Part shown: piece after piece, positions 8,617 to 16,624 of the stretch | Layout: every line of letters begins with the position of its first letter | Numbering within the stretch: position 1 is the first letter of the stretch | DNA from: Fidelibacterota bacterium | GTDB lineage: Bacteria > Fidelibacterota > Marinisomatia > Marinisomatales > SCKK01 | Length of the DNA: 36,379 bases | Direction: 5' to 3' | Assembly (NCBI GenBank): GCA_004124475.1 | Contig: SCKK01000037.1 | Span: 1-36,379 of the forward strand | Notes under the pieces: generated by a model | The model's input: only the letters and a program-made list of their open reading frames with translations | Database searches by the model: none | What the model was told of the DNA's origin: nothing | Position numbers and translations under genes: made by a program

Positions 8617-9144
8617 ATGATGAAAGTATCTATATTTCGATCAGGATTGGCTGTACTTCTGTCTGTTGTAATATTGAACACGACTGTTTTCCCTCAGACA
8701 CAGTTAGAACGACAGAGATATGGCCGGCAGGATTTTCCCCGGAGCGGTGAAAAGTACATCACCGACGAATTCGGCGTGATTCGTATGTGGGTAAACGTGT
8801 GGGGGCATGTCAATAAACCGGGGAGCCATATGGTCTATGACGGAATTGATCTTGTGACACTTCTATCTGTAGCGGGAGGGAATAAAACGGGCGCTAACTT
8901 GAAAAAGGTAAGGCTCTTCAGGGAAACACCGGATAACAACGGTAAGATGATGTACGTTATTAATATGGAGCAATTTCTGAAAACGGGTGACAGGAGTGAT
9001 TTTGTAGAAGTGCTTCCTAATGATACATATATTATACCGCAGAAAGTATCTTCCTTTGTTTTTTCTCGGGCTGGTCTATTCAATACATTTCTAAGCATGG
9101 TTAACATTTACTTACAAATTCTAATATATTCTCAGAGAATTTAA
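8617..9144 (+). CDS. SLBB-domain polysaccharide export protein lacking the Poly_export domain
   Basis: The protein has about 175 residues, with an N-terminal signal or anchor (SGLAVLLSVVILNTTVFP). A single SLBB (soluble ligand-binding beta-grasp) domain follows: RMWVNVWGHVNKPGSHMV, then LVTLLSVAGG.KTGANLKKVRLFRE, and EVLPNDTYIIPQKV. A hydrophobic C-terminal segment (NTFLSMVNIYLQILIY) ends it. Full Wza-type exporters are about 350-400 residues and carry an N-terminal Poly_export domain (PF02563), which is absent here. An ATG also exists at 8608, but GGAAG at 8603-8607 is better spaced for 8617 or 8620. It overlaps the co-polymerase gene by one base (TAATG), so they are coupled. Its likely role is periplasmic or outer-membrane export together with the Wzc-like protein. 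Confidence 0.85.
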   Translation: MMKVSIFRSGLAVLLSVVILNTTVFPQTQLERQRYGRQDFPRSGEKYITDEFGVIRMWVNVWGHVNKPGSHMVYDGIDLVTLLSVAGGNKTGANLKKVRLFRETPDNNGKMMYVINMEQFLKTGDRSDFVEVLPNDTYIIPQKVSSFVFSRAGLFNTFLSMVNIYLQILIYSQRI

Positions 9145-11507
9145 TGACGGAACTTCAACAGTATAACAGTTTCAGTAACCATCAGTTCGGATTTGAAGAG
9201 TCAGAGCGGAGTCTGAAAGATATCTATTATGTACTTCGACGGAACAGTAAGGTCATATTCTGGGTGGGATTTATTGTATTTTTTGTGACAGTTCTTATGA
9301 CATTGTGGATGATTCCCGTATATGAATCCACAGCCATGATCATGGTGGAGGAACCTGACCGGGCAATGACGGTTTTTGATATCGGTTTTGGGGAAGACAT
9401 CAACCTGCTCAACAATGAGATAGAAATTCTGAAATCCCGATCTTTGGCAGAGGCGGTTGTGATGAACTTCTGGAATTCGGATCAGAGAAATAATCTGTTT
9501 CTATTTGGTACGAAGACATACCAACCGATAGGAATCAGAAGAACGGTGAGGAAGGTGCTGACCTTTGGGTTATGGGAGCCTGATGATGTTGATCTTCCTT
9601 ACTATGAGGGTGAAATCAGCGATTCTCTGTTTAATGCATTCGTAAAAGCAGTCAGGGGAAACATGACCGTTTCCAATCAGAGAAGTACGAATATTTTAAA
9701 TGTCATGTACACAAGCAGCGACCCTGTCGAGGCGGCGTTGATCTCCAATACCATCGTCAAACTCTACCAGGAGAGAGATCTGTCATTGAATGTCGGTGAG
9801 TTGATCAATCTGAGAAATTTTTTAGAAGACCAATTAGTAAAAACGGAATCAGATTTGGCTGTGTTAGAAGATTCGTTAAAGTCTTTTCAAGAAAGGGAGC
9901 AGATCTATGGATTGGAAGGAAATGCCGATCTTCTTTTAAAGCAGCTTACTGATATCGAGTCGAAGTACTTTACCACATTGGCGGAAGTAAACATCGTAAA
10001 AGAACGTATACGGTATGTAAGTAACATGTTATCCCGGGAAGAGAAAGAGTTAAAGAACAGACTCCTCAATTCCATTAATCACCGTCTTTTTGCTCTCCGG
10101 ACAGAAATAGCTCAGAATGAAGCTGATCTTATCCGGAATGCCAGTATTTATGGGGAGAATCATGAAGCTGTGAAATCAGTCAGGATTAAGATCGGAAAGT
10201 TGAAAGAGAATTTGAAATACCAGACCGAAGAGCTTATCGCTCAAGGGATCTCATTTGCTGATCCTATAAAATATCGTCAGTCGCTCATTGATACGGCACT
10301 TATCTTTGAAGCCCGGGAGGCGGGACTTATCTCCCGGGCTGGGGAATATAAAAAAGTGGTAGACTTGTACAATAATCAACTAAGTCTTTTACCGGCGAAG
10401 TCGCTCCAATATGCTCGATTAGAACGTGATCGGTCAGTCTTATCACAAACCTATCTCCTGATGCGGCAGAAGTTGGAGGAAGCAAAAATATCCCAGGCAT
10501 CACAATTGGGGAAAGTGAGAATTATTGATCCTGCTATTCCTCCTGAACATCGCACCAAGCCGAAAACGAAACTCAATCTTCTTCTGGGTTTAATCCTTGG
10601 AACGGGATTGGGTGTGGGAGGCGCCTTTTTGTTAGAGTACCTGGATAATACTGTCAAATCAGTGGAAGATATTGAGCGGAGAGGACTCACTATATTAGGT
10701 ATTATTCCAGAGATTGGAGAGCAAAAGCGGTATGGGAAGAAAAGGGGAAGAAAGAAGTCAGGAGCAGGGAATCAGCGGTCGAAGGATGGAGGTGGAAAGG
10801 AAGTATCAATAAGGATCCAACGACGATTGATTACCCATGAAGATCCCAAATCACCCATATCCGAAGCTTACCGTAGCCTCAGAACGAGCTTAATGTACTC
10901 CTCCGCTGATAAGGAGGTGAAGTCTATATTAATTTCCAGTCCGGGACCAGGTGAGGGGAAGACTACCACCGTAACCAATCTTGCTATTACCTATGCAAAT
11001 TTAGGAAAGAAGACTTTGCTTCTGGATACGGATCTGCGGAGGCCTATCCTTCATAGGGCGTTCAAACTGAAGCGCGATCCGGGGATCACCAATTATTTAT
11101 CCGGAGCAACTAAGGACTTTAACAGTCTGGTTCATGAAACTGAGGTGGGAAATCTTTTCGTTGTAACATCCGGAGTAGTACCCCCAAATCCTGCAGAATT
11201 ATTAGGGTCTAACAGAATGGTAAAATTGATGGCAAAACTGGAGAAGGAGTGGGATATAGTCCTATTGGATTCTCCGCCTCTTGTGGCTGTAACCGATGCG
11301 GCGATGATTTCCAAGGAGATAGACCAATTGGTGATGGTAGTCAAATCGGGATTCACCGATAAAGGTGCATTTAACAGAACCTTGCTTGCGATGGAAAACA
11401 TTGATGTTCCCCTGGCTGGTGTGGTGCTGAATGCGGTAACATCGAAGAATTCCTATGGGTCATATTACTACTATTATCAGTATTATCATTATTATGGGGA
11501 TAGTTGA
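9144..11507 (+). CDS. Wzc-like polysaccharide co-polymerase with BY-kinase domain
   Basis: This 787-residue inner-membrane protein governs chain length and export, and autophosphorylates on tyrosine. It has, in order: a cytosolic N-terminus, a Wzz-type transmembrane segment at about 35-57 (VIFWVGFIVFFVTVLMTLW), a long periplasmic coiled-coil region (about 190-410), a GNVR-like stretch ending in PAIPPEHRTKPK, and a second membrane span near 475-495. The kinase follows: Walker A GPGEGKTTT near 600, Walker A' LLLDTDLRRP near 625 and Walker B VLLDSPP near 705. The C-terminus is a tyrosine cluster of ten Tyr within the last 17 residues (from SYGS), the autophosphorylation target. The partner phosphatase is encoded at 7489. 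A basic linker (RYGKKRGRKKSG) sits between the membrane and kinase parts. Confidence 0.95.
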   Translation: MTELQQYNSFSNHQFGFEESERSLKDIYYVLRRNSKVIFWVGFIVFFVTVLMTLWMIPVYESTAMIMVEEPDRAMTVFDIGFGEDINLLNNEIEILKSRSLAEAVVMNFWNSDQRNNLFLFGTKTYQPIGIRRTVRKVLTFGLWEPDDVDLPYYEGEISDSLFNAFVKAVRGNMTVSNQRSTNILNVMYTSSDPVEAALISNTIVKLYQERDLSLNVGELINLRNFLEDQLVKTESDLAVLEDSLKSFQEREQIYGLEGNADLLLKQLTDIESKYFTTLAEVNIVKERIRYVSNMLSREEKELKNRLLNSINHRLFALRTEIAQNEADLIRNASIYGENHEAVKSVRIKIGKLKENLKYQTEELIAQGISFADPIKYRQSLIDTALIFEAREAGLISRAGEYKKVVDLYNNQLSLLPAKSLQYARLERDRSVLSQTYLLMRQKLEEAKISQASQLGKVRIIDPAIPPEHRTKPKTKLNLLLGLILGTGLGVGGAFLLEYLDNTVKSVEDIERRGLTILGIIPEIGEQKRYGKKRGRKKSGAGNQRSKDGGGKEVSIRIQRRLITHEDPKSPISEAYRSLRTSLMYSSADKEVKSILISSPGPGEGKTTTVTNLAITYANLGKKTLLLDTDLRRPILHRAFKLKRDPGITNYLSGATKDFNSLVHETEVGNLFVVTSGVVPPNPAELLGSNRMVKLMAKLEKEWDIVLLDSPPLVAVTDAAMISKEIDQLVMVVKSGFTDKGAFNRTLLAMENIDVPLAGVVLNAVTSKNSYGSYYYYYQYYHYYGDS

Positions 11508-11927
11508 GAATTTACAATTTTATATTGCTACGTGGTTCATGGAGGACTCCCTCCAAAGAAGACACTCTGGGTCAAGGAGAGCCCATTCGGGGAATATTGA
11601 AGATATGGAGAGAGCCAGTTTTAAAGAATAAAGATAAAAGATGTGCCACAGGCATCCCTATAGGAAAAGACAAAATATAAAAGTGAGGCGAAGTCTAATG
11701 CGGGGATGGAAGGTAGTAGGGAGATGGATGATGTGGATGGTTGATGTCGGAGCGAAGCGCCCATAAGAAGTGTTTTTAAGTGTTCTGGTGTTAAAGTGTT
11801 CAGGTGTTTCCCTCCAATGGAGACCCTATCCCAAAGGAATCCCTACGGGATGGATCGTAGGAGCTCCTATCGATGAGAATTGTCTGCCTACCGTCAGGCA
11901 GGGGGATGTTGATAAATCCTGCGACTA
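11508..11927. other. Gene-free stretch with short repeats after the kinase gene
   Basis: No gene is supported. Two adjacent copies of a 16-base unit, AAGTGTTC(T/A)GGTGTT plus one base, lie at 11778-11809. ATCCCTAC.GGGAT-type palindromic fragments occur near 11650 and 11840. A GCCTACCGTCAGGC palindrome of the GGCAGGC family lies near 11886-11899. It marks the break between the export module and the rearranged sugar section. Confidence 0.5.
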
Positions 11928-12194
11928 ATGAAGCTCCGTTTATATAGAGAAATAGTAACAGAAAAGCCATACCTATTCTGGAGTGTCGGGAATAAAAGGG
12001 GACTTAGCACAGAATCGGTAGTAGGAGCTGTGTTAAACTATGGAAATTTTGATGATGTGTTGAATTTGTTCGAGATATTAAGTATCAAACGGGTATCAGA
12101 AATTTTTTACAAACAAAGTGGGCTGAAAAGAAATAATTATAAGAAACAAACACAATATTTCTTCGATCAATATTTCAAAAAGCGTGGATTTTAA
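11928..12194 (+). CDS. Small protein preceding an AbiEii-like gene; putative antitoxin partner
   Basis: This 88-residue basic protein has a PYLFWSVGNK segment near the start, a central LNYGNFDDVLNLFEILSIKRV helix-like stretch, and a Lys/Tyr/Gln-rich C-terminus. From memory, small proteins of this type (PxLFW...; ..G...D...L...) are often encoded directly upstream of AbiEii/AbiGii-type nucleotidyltransferases, where they may act as antitoxin or partner; I do not assign a Pfam family with certainty. It overlaps the next gene by 11 bases (12184-12194), typical of toxin-antitoxin pairs. No strong ribosome binding site is seen before its ATG. Confidence 0.6.
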   Translation: MKLRLYREIVTEKPYLFWSVGNKRGLSTESVVGAVLNYGNFDDVLNLFEILSIKRVSEIFYKQSGLKRNNYKKQTQYFFDQYFKKRGF

Positions 12195-12800
12195 AGTACT
12201 AAGCTCTCATCAAATGGAATTAATACCGTTTATAAGTAGTTTTTCACCTGAATTTTATCTGGCTGGTGGTACTGCAATTGCGTTACAAATCAGACACAAG
12301 CGGTCCTTCGATTTTGATCTTATGACAGATCAAGATATTCATCATAGAAGGATAATAAATTATATTAATCGAAGTAGGTTCGAGTTAGAGGATATTCTGA
12401 CACAATCTGTTGATGAGTTGACTATTATTATCAATACGGTCAAGGTTACGTTTTTATCTTATCCTATTTGCATCCTGGCAGATGTTCCCGTGGATAGCTA
12501 TTTGTTGATGCCAGATCTGGTTCAATTAAGCGCTATGAAAGCGTATGCATTGGGATGGGACGCCGGAGTAAATGGAGGGATTATGTGGACTTGTATTTTA
12601 TTCTAAAATATCATGTATCATTTGAAAAAACAGCTCAGAAAGCAAAAGAACTTTTTGACAAGGCATTTAATGAAAAACTATTCAGAGAACAGCTGTCTTA
12701 TTATGATGACATCGATTTTTCCGAATCAGTAGATTTTTTTTCTGAATCTGAAAGTGAAAATGTAATAAAGTCTTATCTGACAAAGCTTGCGATTTCATAA
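12184..12800 (+). pseudogene. AbiEii/AbiGii-like nucleotidyltransferase, frameshifted
   Basis: The N-terminal part (GTG start at 12184) reads AGGTAIALQIRHKRSFDFDL. This is the GGTxLxLxxxHRxSxDFDLF signature of AbiEii toxins, which transfer nucleotides (to tRNA in characterised MenT-like cases). The frame continues to SAMKAYALG and then leaves the coding frame. A second frame from 12555 reads GRRSKWRDYVDLYFIL, the expected continuation of the family (KxxALxxRxxxRDxxDLYxL), and ends at 12800. The junction is an exact 5-base tandem duplication, TGGGA TGGGA, at 12551-12560. Removing one copy restores a single 204-residue protein of normal family length. It is therefore an almost intact toxin gene silenced by one recent event, unless the duplication is an assembly error. 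Confidence 0.75.
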
Positions 12801-13250
12801 TATTGGTATGGGGGATATAGTAATCTATGAAACGTAAAACGTGATGCGTGATGAGACATACGTTACGGTTTTATGCAAACATGCTGATGCTCCCCGTGCT
12901 GTCTCCTTCAGCTTACGGATCCCTACCTGTCCGCCTGTCTGCTATGTCGGTACGACAGGCAGGCCGTTTCACTCCGGCAGGCGGACGAGGCAGGCGAAAA
13001 CCATCAACGTTACCCCCGAACATTCGGGGTTACCGATAATCGAATCACCGTGGTATCTTCGGCCTTCGTTTGTCGTTTACCTACCTGAACTGCCGTGACC
13101 CATCTGCATAGCTATTACGCCGGGCAGGCGGCAGGCAGGCGACGCCCGTATGGAAATTCGGTATTCGTAAGCCGTAGTTATACTTTGTAGCTCAAGGTAG
13201 GATATGAAACCAGTAGACAGTCCCGAAGTTTCGGGACACTGAATGGGTGA
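12801..13250. repeat. Gene-free repeat region (GGCAGGC family and palindromes)
   Basis: This stretch is locally GC-rich and is built of GGCAGGC / GCCTGCC-type motifs in both orientations (about 12925-12998 and 13121-13142), with a CCCCGAACATTCGGGG palindrome at 13014-13029 and TCCCGAAGTTTCGGGA at 13221-13236. Open frames across it (for example 12841-13098) are by-products of the repeats. No promoter or RNA gene is recognised. Confidence 0.6.
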
Positions 13251-13442
13251 CTGCCACTTTTGACCCAAACGAGGGATTGCGATTTCCAGATGTCGAGTAT
13301 TAGCCTCTCCCAAGAAAAGCTGAAGGAGTACCTTACGACAGATCATGATGATTTTGATTACGATCTTATTGTGCATAGTGCAAAATGCATCATTGATACC
13401 CGGGGAGGATATCGCCATAATAAAATGGCCGTAAGAGCATGA
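13251..13442 (+). pseudogene. C-terminal remnant of a nucleotide-sugar (UDP-HexNAc type) dehydrogenase
   Basis: The frame ending at 13442 reads TQTRDCDFQMSSISLSQEKL, then KEYLTTDHDDFDYDLIV, HSAKCIIDTRGGYR and a final AVRA. In intact WecC/WbpA-type UDP-HexNAc 6-dehydrogenases the C-terminus has a matching order: ..RDYDF.M.SV.LTPE.L..YDCV.I.TDH..FDYD.IV..AKLIVDTRG..R..., usually ending VVRA or VVKA. Here about six residues (the YDCVxIx strand) appear deleted, and everything before residue ~1 of this fragment is gone, replaced by repeats. The TGA overlaps the wecB start by ATGA, so the lost gene was once coupled to wecB, as expected for the WecB-WecC pathway making UDP-ManNAcA. Confidence 0.65.
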
Positions 13443-14521
13443 AGAGAATTGATCTGGTTGTAGGTGCACGGCCCAATTTCATCAAGGCCTTTCCTGTATA
13501 TCACGCACTGGAGAGAACCGGACAGTTTTCATTGCGTCTTATCAACACTGGGCAGCATTATGATGAGAATATGGTTGCCGTGTTTTTTAAACATCTGAAA
13601 ATGAAAGAACCTGACATAAACCTTGGGATCGGTAGCGGAAGGCAGGGAGAGCAGACAGGAAGAATTCTTAAAGCAATTGAAAAGGTATTTATTGACTCAA
13701 GACCTGATTTGGTAATGGTCTTTGGTGATGTGAATTCTACTCTAGCAGCCGCACTTGCCGCAGCCAAGCTCCACATCCCTGTGGCCCACGTGGAAGCGGG
13801 GTTACGTTCATTTGATCGAAGCATGCCGGAAGAGATCAACAGGGTTCTGACTGATCAGATCAGCGACCTTCTTTTTATCACATCACCTGAGGCGGAAGAT
13901 AATCTTCTTAAGGAAGGCAGAGATAAGAATCAGATCCACTTTGTGGGCAATACCATGATAGATTCGCTGATTCGTTTCCAACCCCTTTTTGACAGTACTC
14001 ATATTAAAGATGCGTGTGGTTTACAAGACAAAGAATACATTCTTATTACGTTGCATCGGCCATCCAACGTGGATGACCCCGCGAATTTGGAGCAGCTCAT
14101 CACCTCATTGAACAGAGTTGCTGAAATAGCGCCCTGCCTCTGGCCGGTACATCCCCGCACCAGGAAAAAGGTGAAGACCATTCAGGCTAAAACTCACGAT
14201 AGACTTGTCATGACGGATCCGCTCGGTTATCTGGAATTCATGGGTCTTCAACGGGACGCGACTATGGTAATTACCGACTCTGGAGGAGTTCAGGAAGAGA
14301 GTACTTTCTTCGGAGTTCCTTGCTTAACTGTGCGGGACAACACGGAGAGGCCCATAACCATTGAGAAGGGATCTAACAGACTGGTTGGGACTCAATACTC
14401 TAATCTACCCGATGCTGTAATGGCATCTCTTGAAGAAAACACTAAAGCAAAGACACCAGAATTATGGGATGGAAAGAGCTCGGAACGGATAGCAAGTGTT
14501 TTAATGAATTATTTAAGCTGA
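13439..14521 (+). CDS. wecB: UDP-N-acetylglucosamine 2-epimerase (non-hydrolysing)
   Basis: This 360-residue cytosolic enzyme interconverts UDP-GlcNAc and UDP-ManNAc for polysaccharide synthesis. The family motifs are all present: GARPNFIKAFPV near the start, NTGQHYDENM (about 37-46), FGDVNSTLAAALAA (about 95), HVEAGLRSFDRSMPEEINR (about 115-133, with the conserved acidic residues), TLHRPSNVD (about 205), and DSGGVQEESTFFGVP followed by RDNTERP in the C-terminal Rossmann half. Length and motifs are normal and no frameshift is seen. Its usual partner, the ManNAc dehydrogenase, survives only as the remnant just upstream with an ATGA overlap. So either another dehydrogenase serves elsewhere, or UDP-ManNAc itself is the product used. 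Confidence 0.95.
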   Translation: MKRIDLVVGARPNFIKAFPVYHALERTGQFSLRLINTGQHYDENMVAVFFKHLKMKEPDINLGIGSGRQGEQTGRILKAIEKVFIDSRPDLVMVFGDVNSTLAAALAAAKLHIPVAHVEAGLRSFDRSMPEEINRVLTDQISDLLFITSPEAEDNLLKEGRDKNQIHFVGNTMIDSLIRFQPLFDSTHIKDACGLQDKEYILITLHRPSNVDDPANLEQLITSLNRVAEIAPCLWPVHPRTRKKVKTIQAKTHDRLVMTDPLGYLEFMGLQRDATMVITDSGGVQEESTFFGVPCLTVRDNTERPITIEKGSNRLVGTQYSNLPDAVMASLEENTKAKTPELWDGKSSERIASVLMNYLS

Positions 14522-14549
14522 TAACCCAAGTTCTATGCTATATGTTAAT

Positions 14550-15128
14550 ACTAACATTTCTCACTTCAAAACGTGATTTGAAAACCTTCGCCAGTTTGTA
14601 AATTCTCAATCCTGCCTGTGCTGGCACTATGGTTAGCAGGTAATCCTCTCAACACTTTGTATTCGGGAAAAAGGTAAATCCTGAAAGGATGTAATGGTTA
14701 TAGCTATTTATATAATACAAGCTGAAACCCTGAAAGGGTGAAATAAAAATCACTAACATTTTTCAAAATGAATTCTTTCCTGTCTGCCCTGCCTGACGGC
14801 AGGCAGGCGACAGGCAGGCAGTTTCTCAATAACCGTTGACATCTTCTAAAACAACCTCTTGGTACTTTTGTCTTGATACAAAAGTACCAAAAATCAAGAC
14901 CGGCTTAAAAATGTTGCTAAAATTCAATGAAAATGCCTAAAAAATAAAAACTCACTTCGTTCAAACAGTTTATTTTTCTTAACGGTCTTTTCGTAGAATT
15001 TCTTAACGCCATTTTTAAAATGGTCATTTTTCAGTTTAACCATATTTTAGCTTATTTTGAATTATCTATGTCGTTAAATGCAGATTATATTACAGTTGTA
15101 TTATTAATATGAAGTGAGAAATGTTAGT
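14550..15128. mobile_element. 579-base MITE-like element with 19-base terminal inverted repeats
   Basis: ACTAACATTTCTCACTTCA at 14550-14568 is exactly inverted at 15110-15128. TAAT directly abuts both ends (14546-14549 and 15129-15132), a candidate 4-base target duplication. No coding frame lies inside. The interior carries two mini-hairpins (ATCCTGAAAGGAT at 14678-14690, ACCCTGAAAGGGT at 14727-14739), a GGCAGGC-type patch (about 14790-14820) and a 12-base inverted repeat, TTGGTACTTTTG (14859-14870) and CAAAAGTACCAA (14879-14890). I know the last motif as a dispersed Bacteroidota-type repeat. The element fills the gap between wecB and the epimerase gene. Confidence 0.5.
14859..14890. repeat. 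Perfect 12-base stem-loop, Bacteroidota-type dispersed repeat
   Basis: TTGGTACTTTTG and CAAAAGTACCAA are separated by eight bases (TCTTGATA). The pattern 'TTGGTACTTTTG..TTGATACAAAAGTACCAA' is, from memory, frequent in intergenic regions of Bacteroidota and relatives. It is not followed by a T-run, so a terminator role is not supported. Confidence 0.7.
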
Positions 15129-15191
15129 TAATATATAATATCCAATATCTAAATTTAGGCTATAACCAGTAATTAGGCTATATGCATTCTT

Positions 15192-16169
15192 ATGAGTAGA
15201 ATACTGATCACTGGTGCCGCTGGCTTCATCGGCTTCCACCTCTCAAAATCCCTTTTGGATGATGGCTACCAGGTGCTGGGGATTGACAACGTAAATAACT
15301 ACTACGACCCAAAATTAAAATGGGCGAGACTGGATATTCTAAAGCGGTATTCACATTTCACGTTTCAAAAAATAGATATTGCAGGTAGAAAAGCCCTCAC
15401 CCAGGCATTCCAATCATTCAATCCACAAAAAGTTGTTAATTTGGCTGCCCAGGCCGGAGTGCGGTACAGCCTAACAAACCCTTACGCCTATATGTATTCA
15501 AATCTGGTTGGATTTCTCAATATCTTGGAGTTATGCCGACACAATGATGTAGAAGGTTTGATATATGCTTCCAGTTCCTCTGTCTATGGTGGTAATAAAA
15601 AAATACCATTTAGTGTAGAAGACAGAGTGGATAAGCCTATTGCATTATATGGAGCTACAAAACGGGCTAATGAACTCATGGCATATTCATATTCCCACCT
15701 CTATGGTCTTCATACAACTGGGCTACGGTATTTCACCGTGTATGGACCTTGGGGGCGTCCTGATATGGCCTACTATCTATTCACTGAAAAAATCTCCAAA
15801 GGCGAACCAATACAAGTATTCAATCATGGGAATATGAGACGTGATTTTACCTACATTGATGATATCATAGCAGGGACTCGGGTAGCTCTTGATATGAACT
15901 ACAGATGCAAGGTTTTCAACTTGGGGAACCACAAAAGTGAGCACTTGATGGATGTTGTAAGACACATCGAAGAAATCGTTGGGAAGAAAGCAGAAATTGA
16001 GTTTTTACCTATGCAGCCAGGAGATGTACCAGAAAGTTTTGCTGATATTGAAAAATCGAAACAAATGCTTGATTATCAACCAGCGATCAATATAGAGGCT
16101 GGGCTTAAGAAATTCATCGATTGGTACCTCGAATATAGTGATGAAACGAATCAATGGATTGAAACATGA
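15192..16169 (+). CDS. UDP-glucuronate 4-epimerase (SDR family)
   Basis: This 325-residue extended SDR enzyme converts UDP-glucuronate to UDP-galacturonate using bound NAD. The Rossmann motif GAAGFIG lies at residues 8-14. The stretch GIDNVNNYYDPKLKWARLD after the second beta strand is a hallmark of the CapI/LspL-type glucuronate epimerases. The catalytic SSSSVYGG and LYGATK (YxxxK near residue 152) follow, then RYFTVYGPWGRPDMA and RDFTYIDDI. Length and motifs are complete. It sits between the MITE-like element and a cytidylyltransferase remnant, whose ATG overlaps its stop by ATGA. With the two decarboxylases downstream it points to uronic acid and pentose building blocks. UDP-GlcA must come from a UDP-glucose dehydrogenase outside the window. 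Confidence 0.9.
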   Translation: MSRILITGAAGFIGFHLSKSLLDDGYQVLGIDNVNNYYDPKLKWARLDILKRYSHFTFQKIDIAGRKALTQAFQSFNPQKVVNLAAQAGVRYSLTNPYAYMYSNLVGFLNILELCRHNDVEGLIYASSSSVYGGNKKIPFSVEDRVDKPIALYGATKRANELMAYSYSHLYGLHTTGLRYFTVYGPWGRPDMAYYLFTEKISKGEPIQVFNHGNMRRDFTYIDDIIAGTRVALDMNYRCKVFNLGNHKSEHLMDVVRHIEEIVGKKAEIEFLPMQPGDVPESFADIEKSKQMLDYQPAINIEAGLKKFIDWYLEYSDETNQWIET

Positions 16170-16252
16170 AAAAAGTTTATGTTGGGATGTCCGCAGATGT
16201 TATTCATCCTGGGCATCTGAATATCATAAGCCAGTGGCTGGAAACTGGATAA
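16166..16252 (+). pseudogene. N-terminal remnant of a cytidylyltransferase (HxGH family)
   Basis: The 28-codon frame begins MKKVYVGMSADVIHPGHLNI and stops at 16250-16252. The HPGH motif within VGMSADxIHPGH is the nucleotide-binding signature of the TagD/RfaE-like cytidylyltransferase family, in particular the versions linked to phosphoenolpyruvate mutase and phosphonate decoration. Intact proteins have about 130 residues or more, so only the first fifth remains. It overlaps the epimerase stop by ATGA, showing that a coupled gene was once here. The following 170 bases hold no recognisable continuation in any frame. Confidence 0.65.
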
Positions 16253-16427
16253 AAACCTGGAATTTTAGTAAATCCAGACAGGTCGGGTACGCCAAGAAGC
16301 GTATGTTTATCTGATGGATGTGCGCAGCATGCTGGGCAAAAGACCTTTCGGGATAGAACTCATAAATGAGTCTACTCCTATCGGATACGACTCATAAATT
16401 CAAGTCAATAAATTGAGGAGATTCGTT

Positions 16428-16589
16428 ATGTATGTAATTGAACAAAAAATAAAACAATTGCCCCAGGATATGCAGCAGGAGGTCTATGATTTTATTGATT
16501 TTTTATTGACTCGAAAAAGAAAGGCGTATAAAAGTAGAAAACGATTGAAGTTGGATTGGATGGGTGGCTTAAAAGAATATCGCGAGTAA
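16428..16589 (+). CDS. DUF2281-like antitoxin
   Basis: This 53-residue protein starts at ATG 16428, with TTGAGGAG at 16413-16420 as a good ribosome binding site. It begins MYVIEQKIKQLPQDMQQEVY, continues DFIDFLLTRKRK and ends GGLKEYRE. The pattern (IxxLPxxxxxEVxDFIxFLL, basic middle, short C-terminal helix with W/LxGLK.Y) is that of DUF2281 antitoxins, which use the C-terminus to block a PIN-domain toxin. The gene is too short for many gene finders. The partner toxin starts 35 bases downstream. It likely autoregulates the pair, as is usual for type II antitoxins; no operator was identified. Confidence 0.8.
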   Translation: MYVIEQKIKQLPQDMQQEVYDFIDFLLTRKRKAYKSRKRLKLDWMGGLKEYRE

Positions 16590-16624
16590 TATACCGCGCT
16601 TGATCTGCAAAAAAAAGCTTTAGA

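Noticed and set aside
12841-13098. Overlapping open frames in the repeat region
   Set aside because: They are made of GGCAGGC-type repeats, are open in several frames at once and lack start signals.
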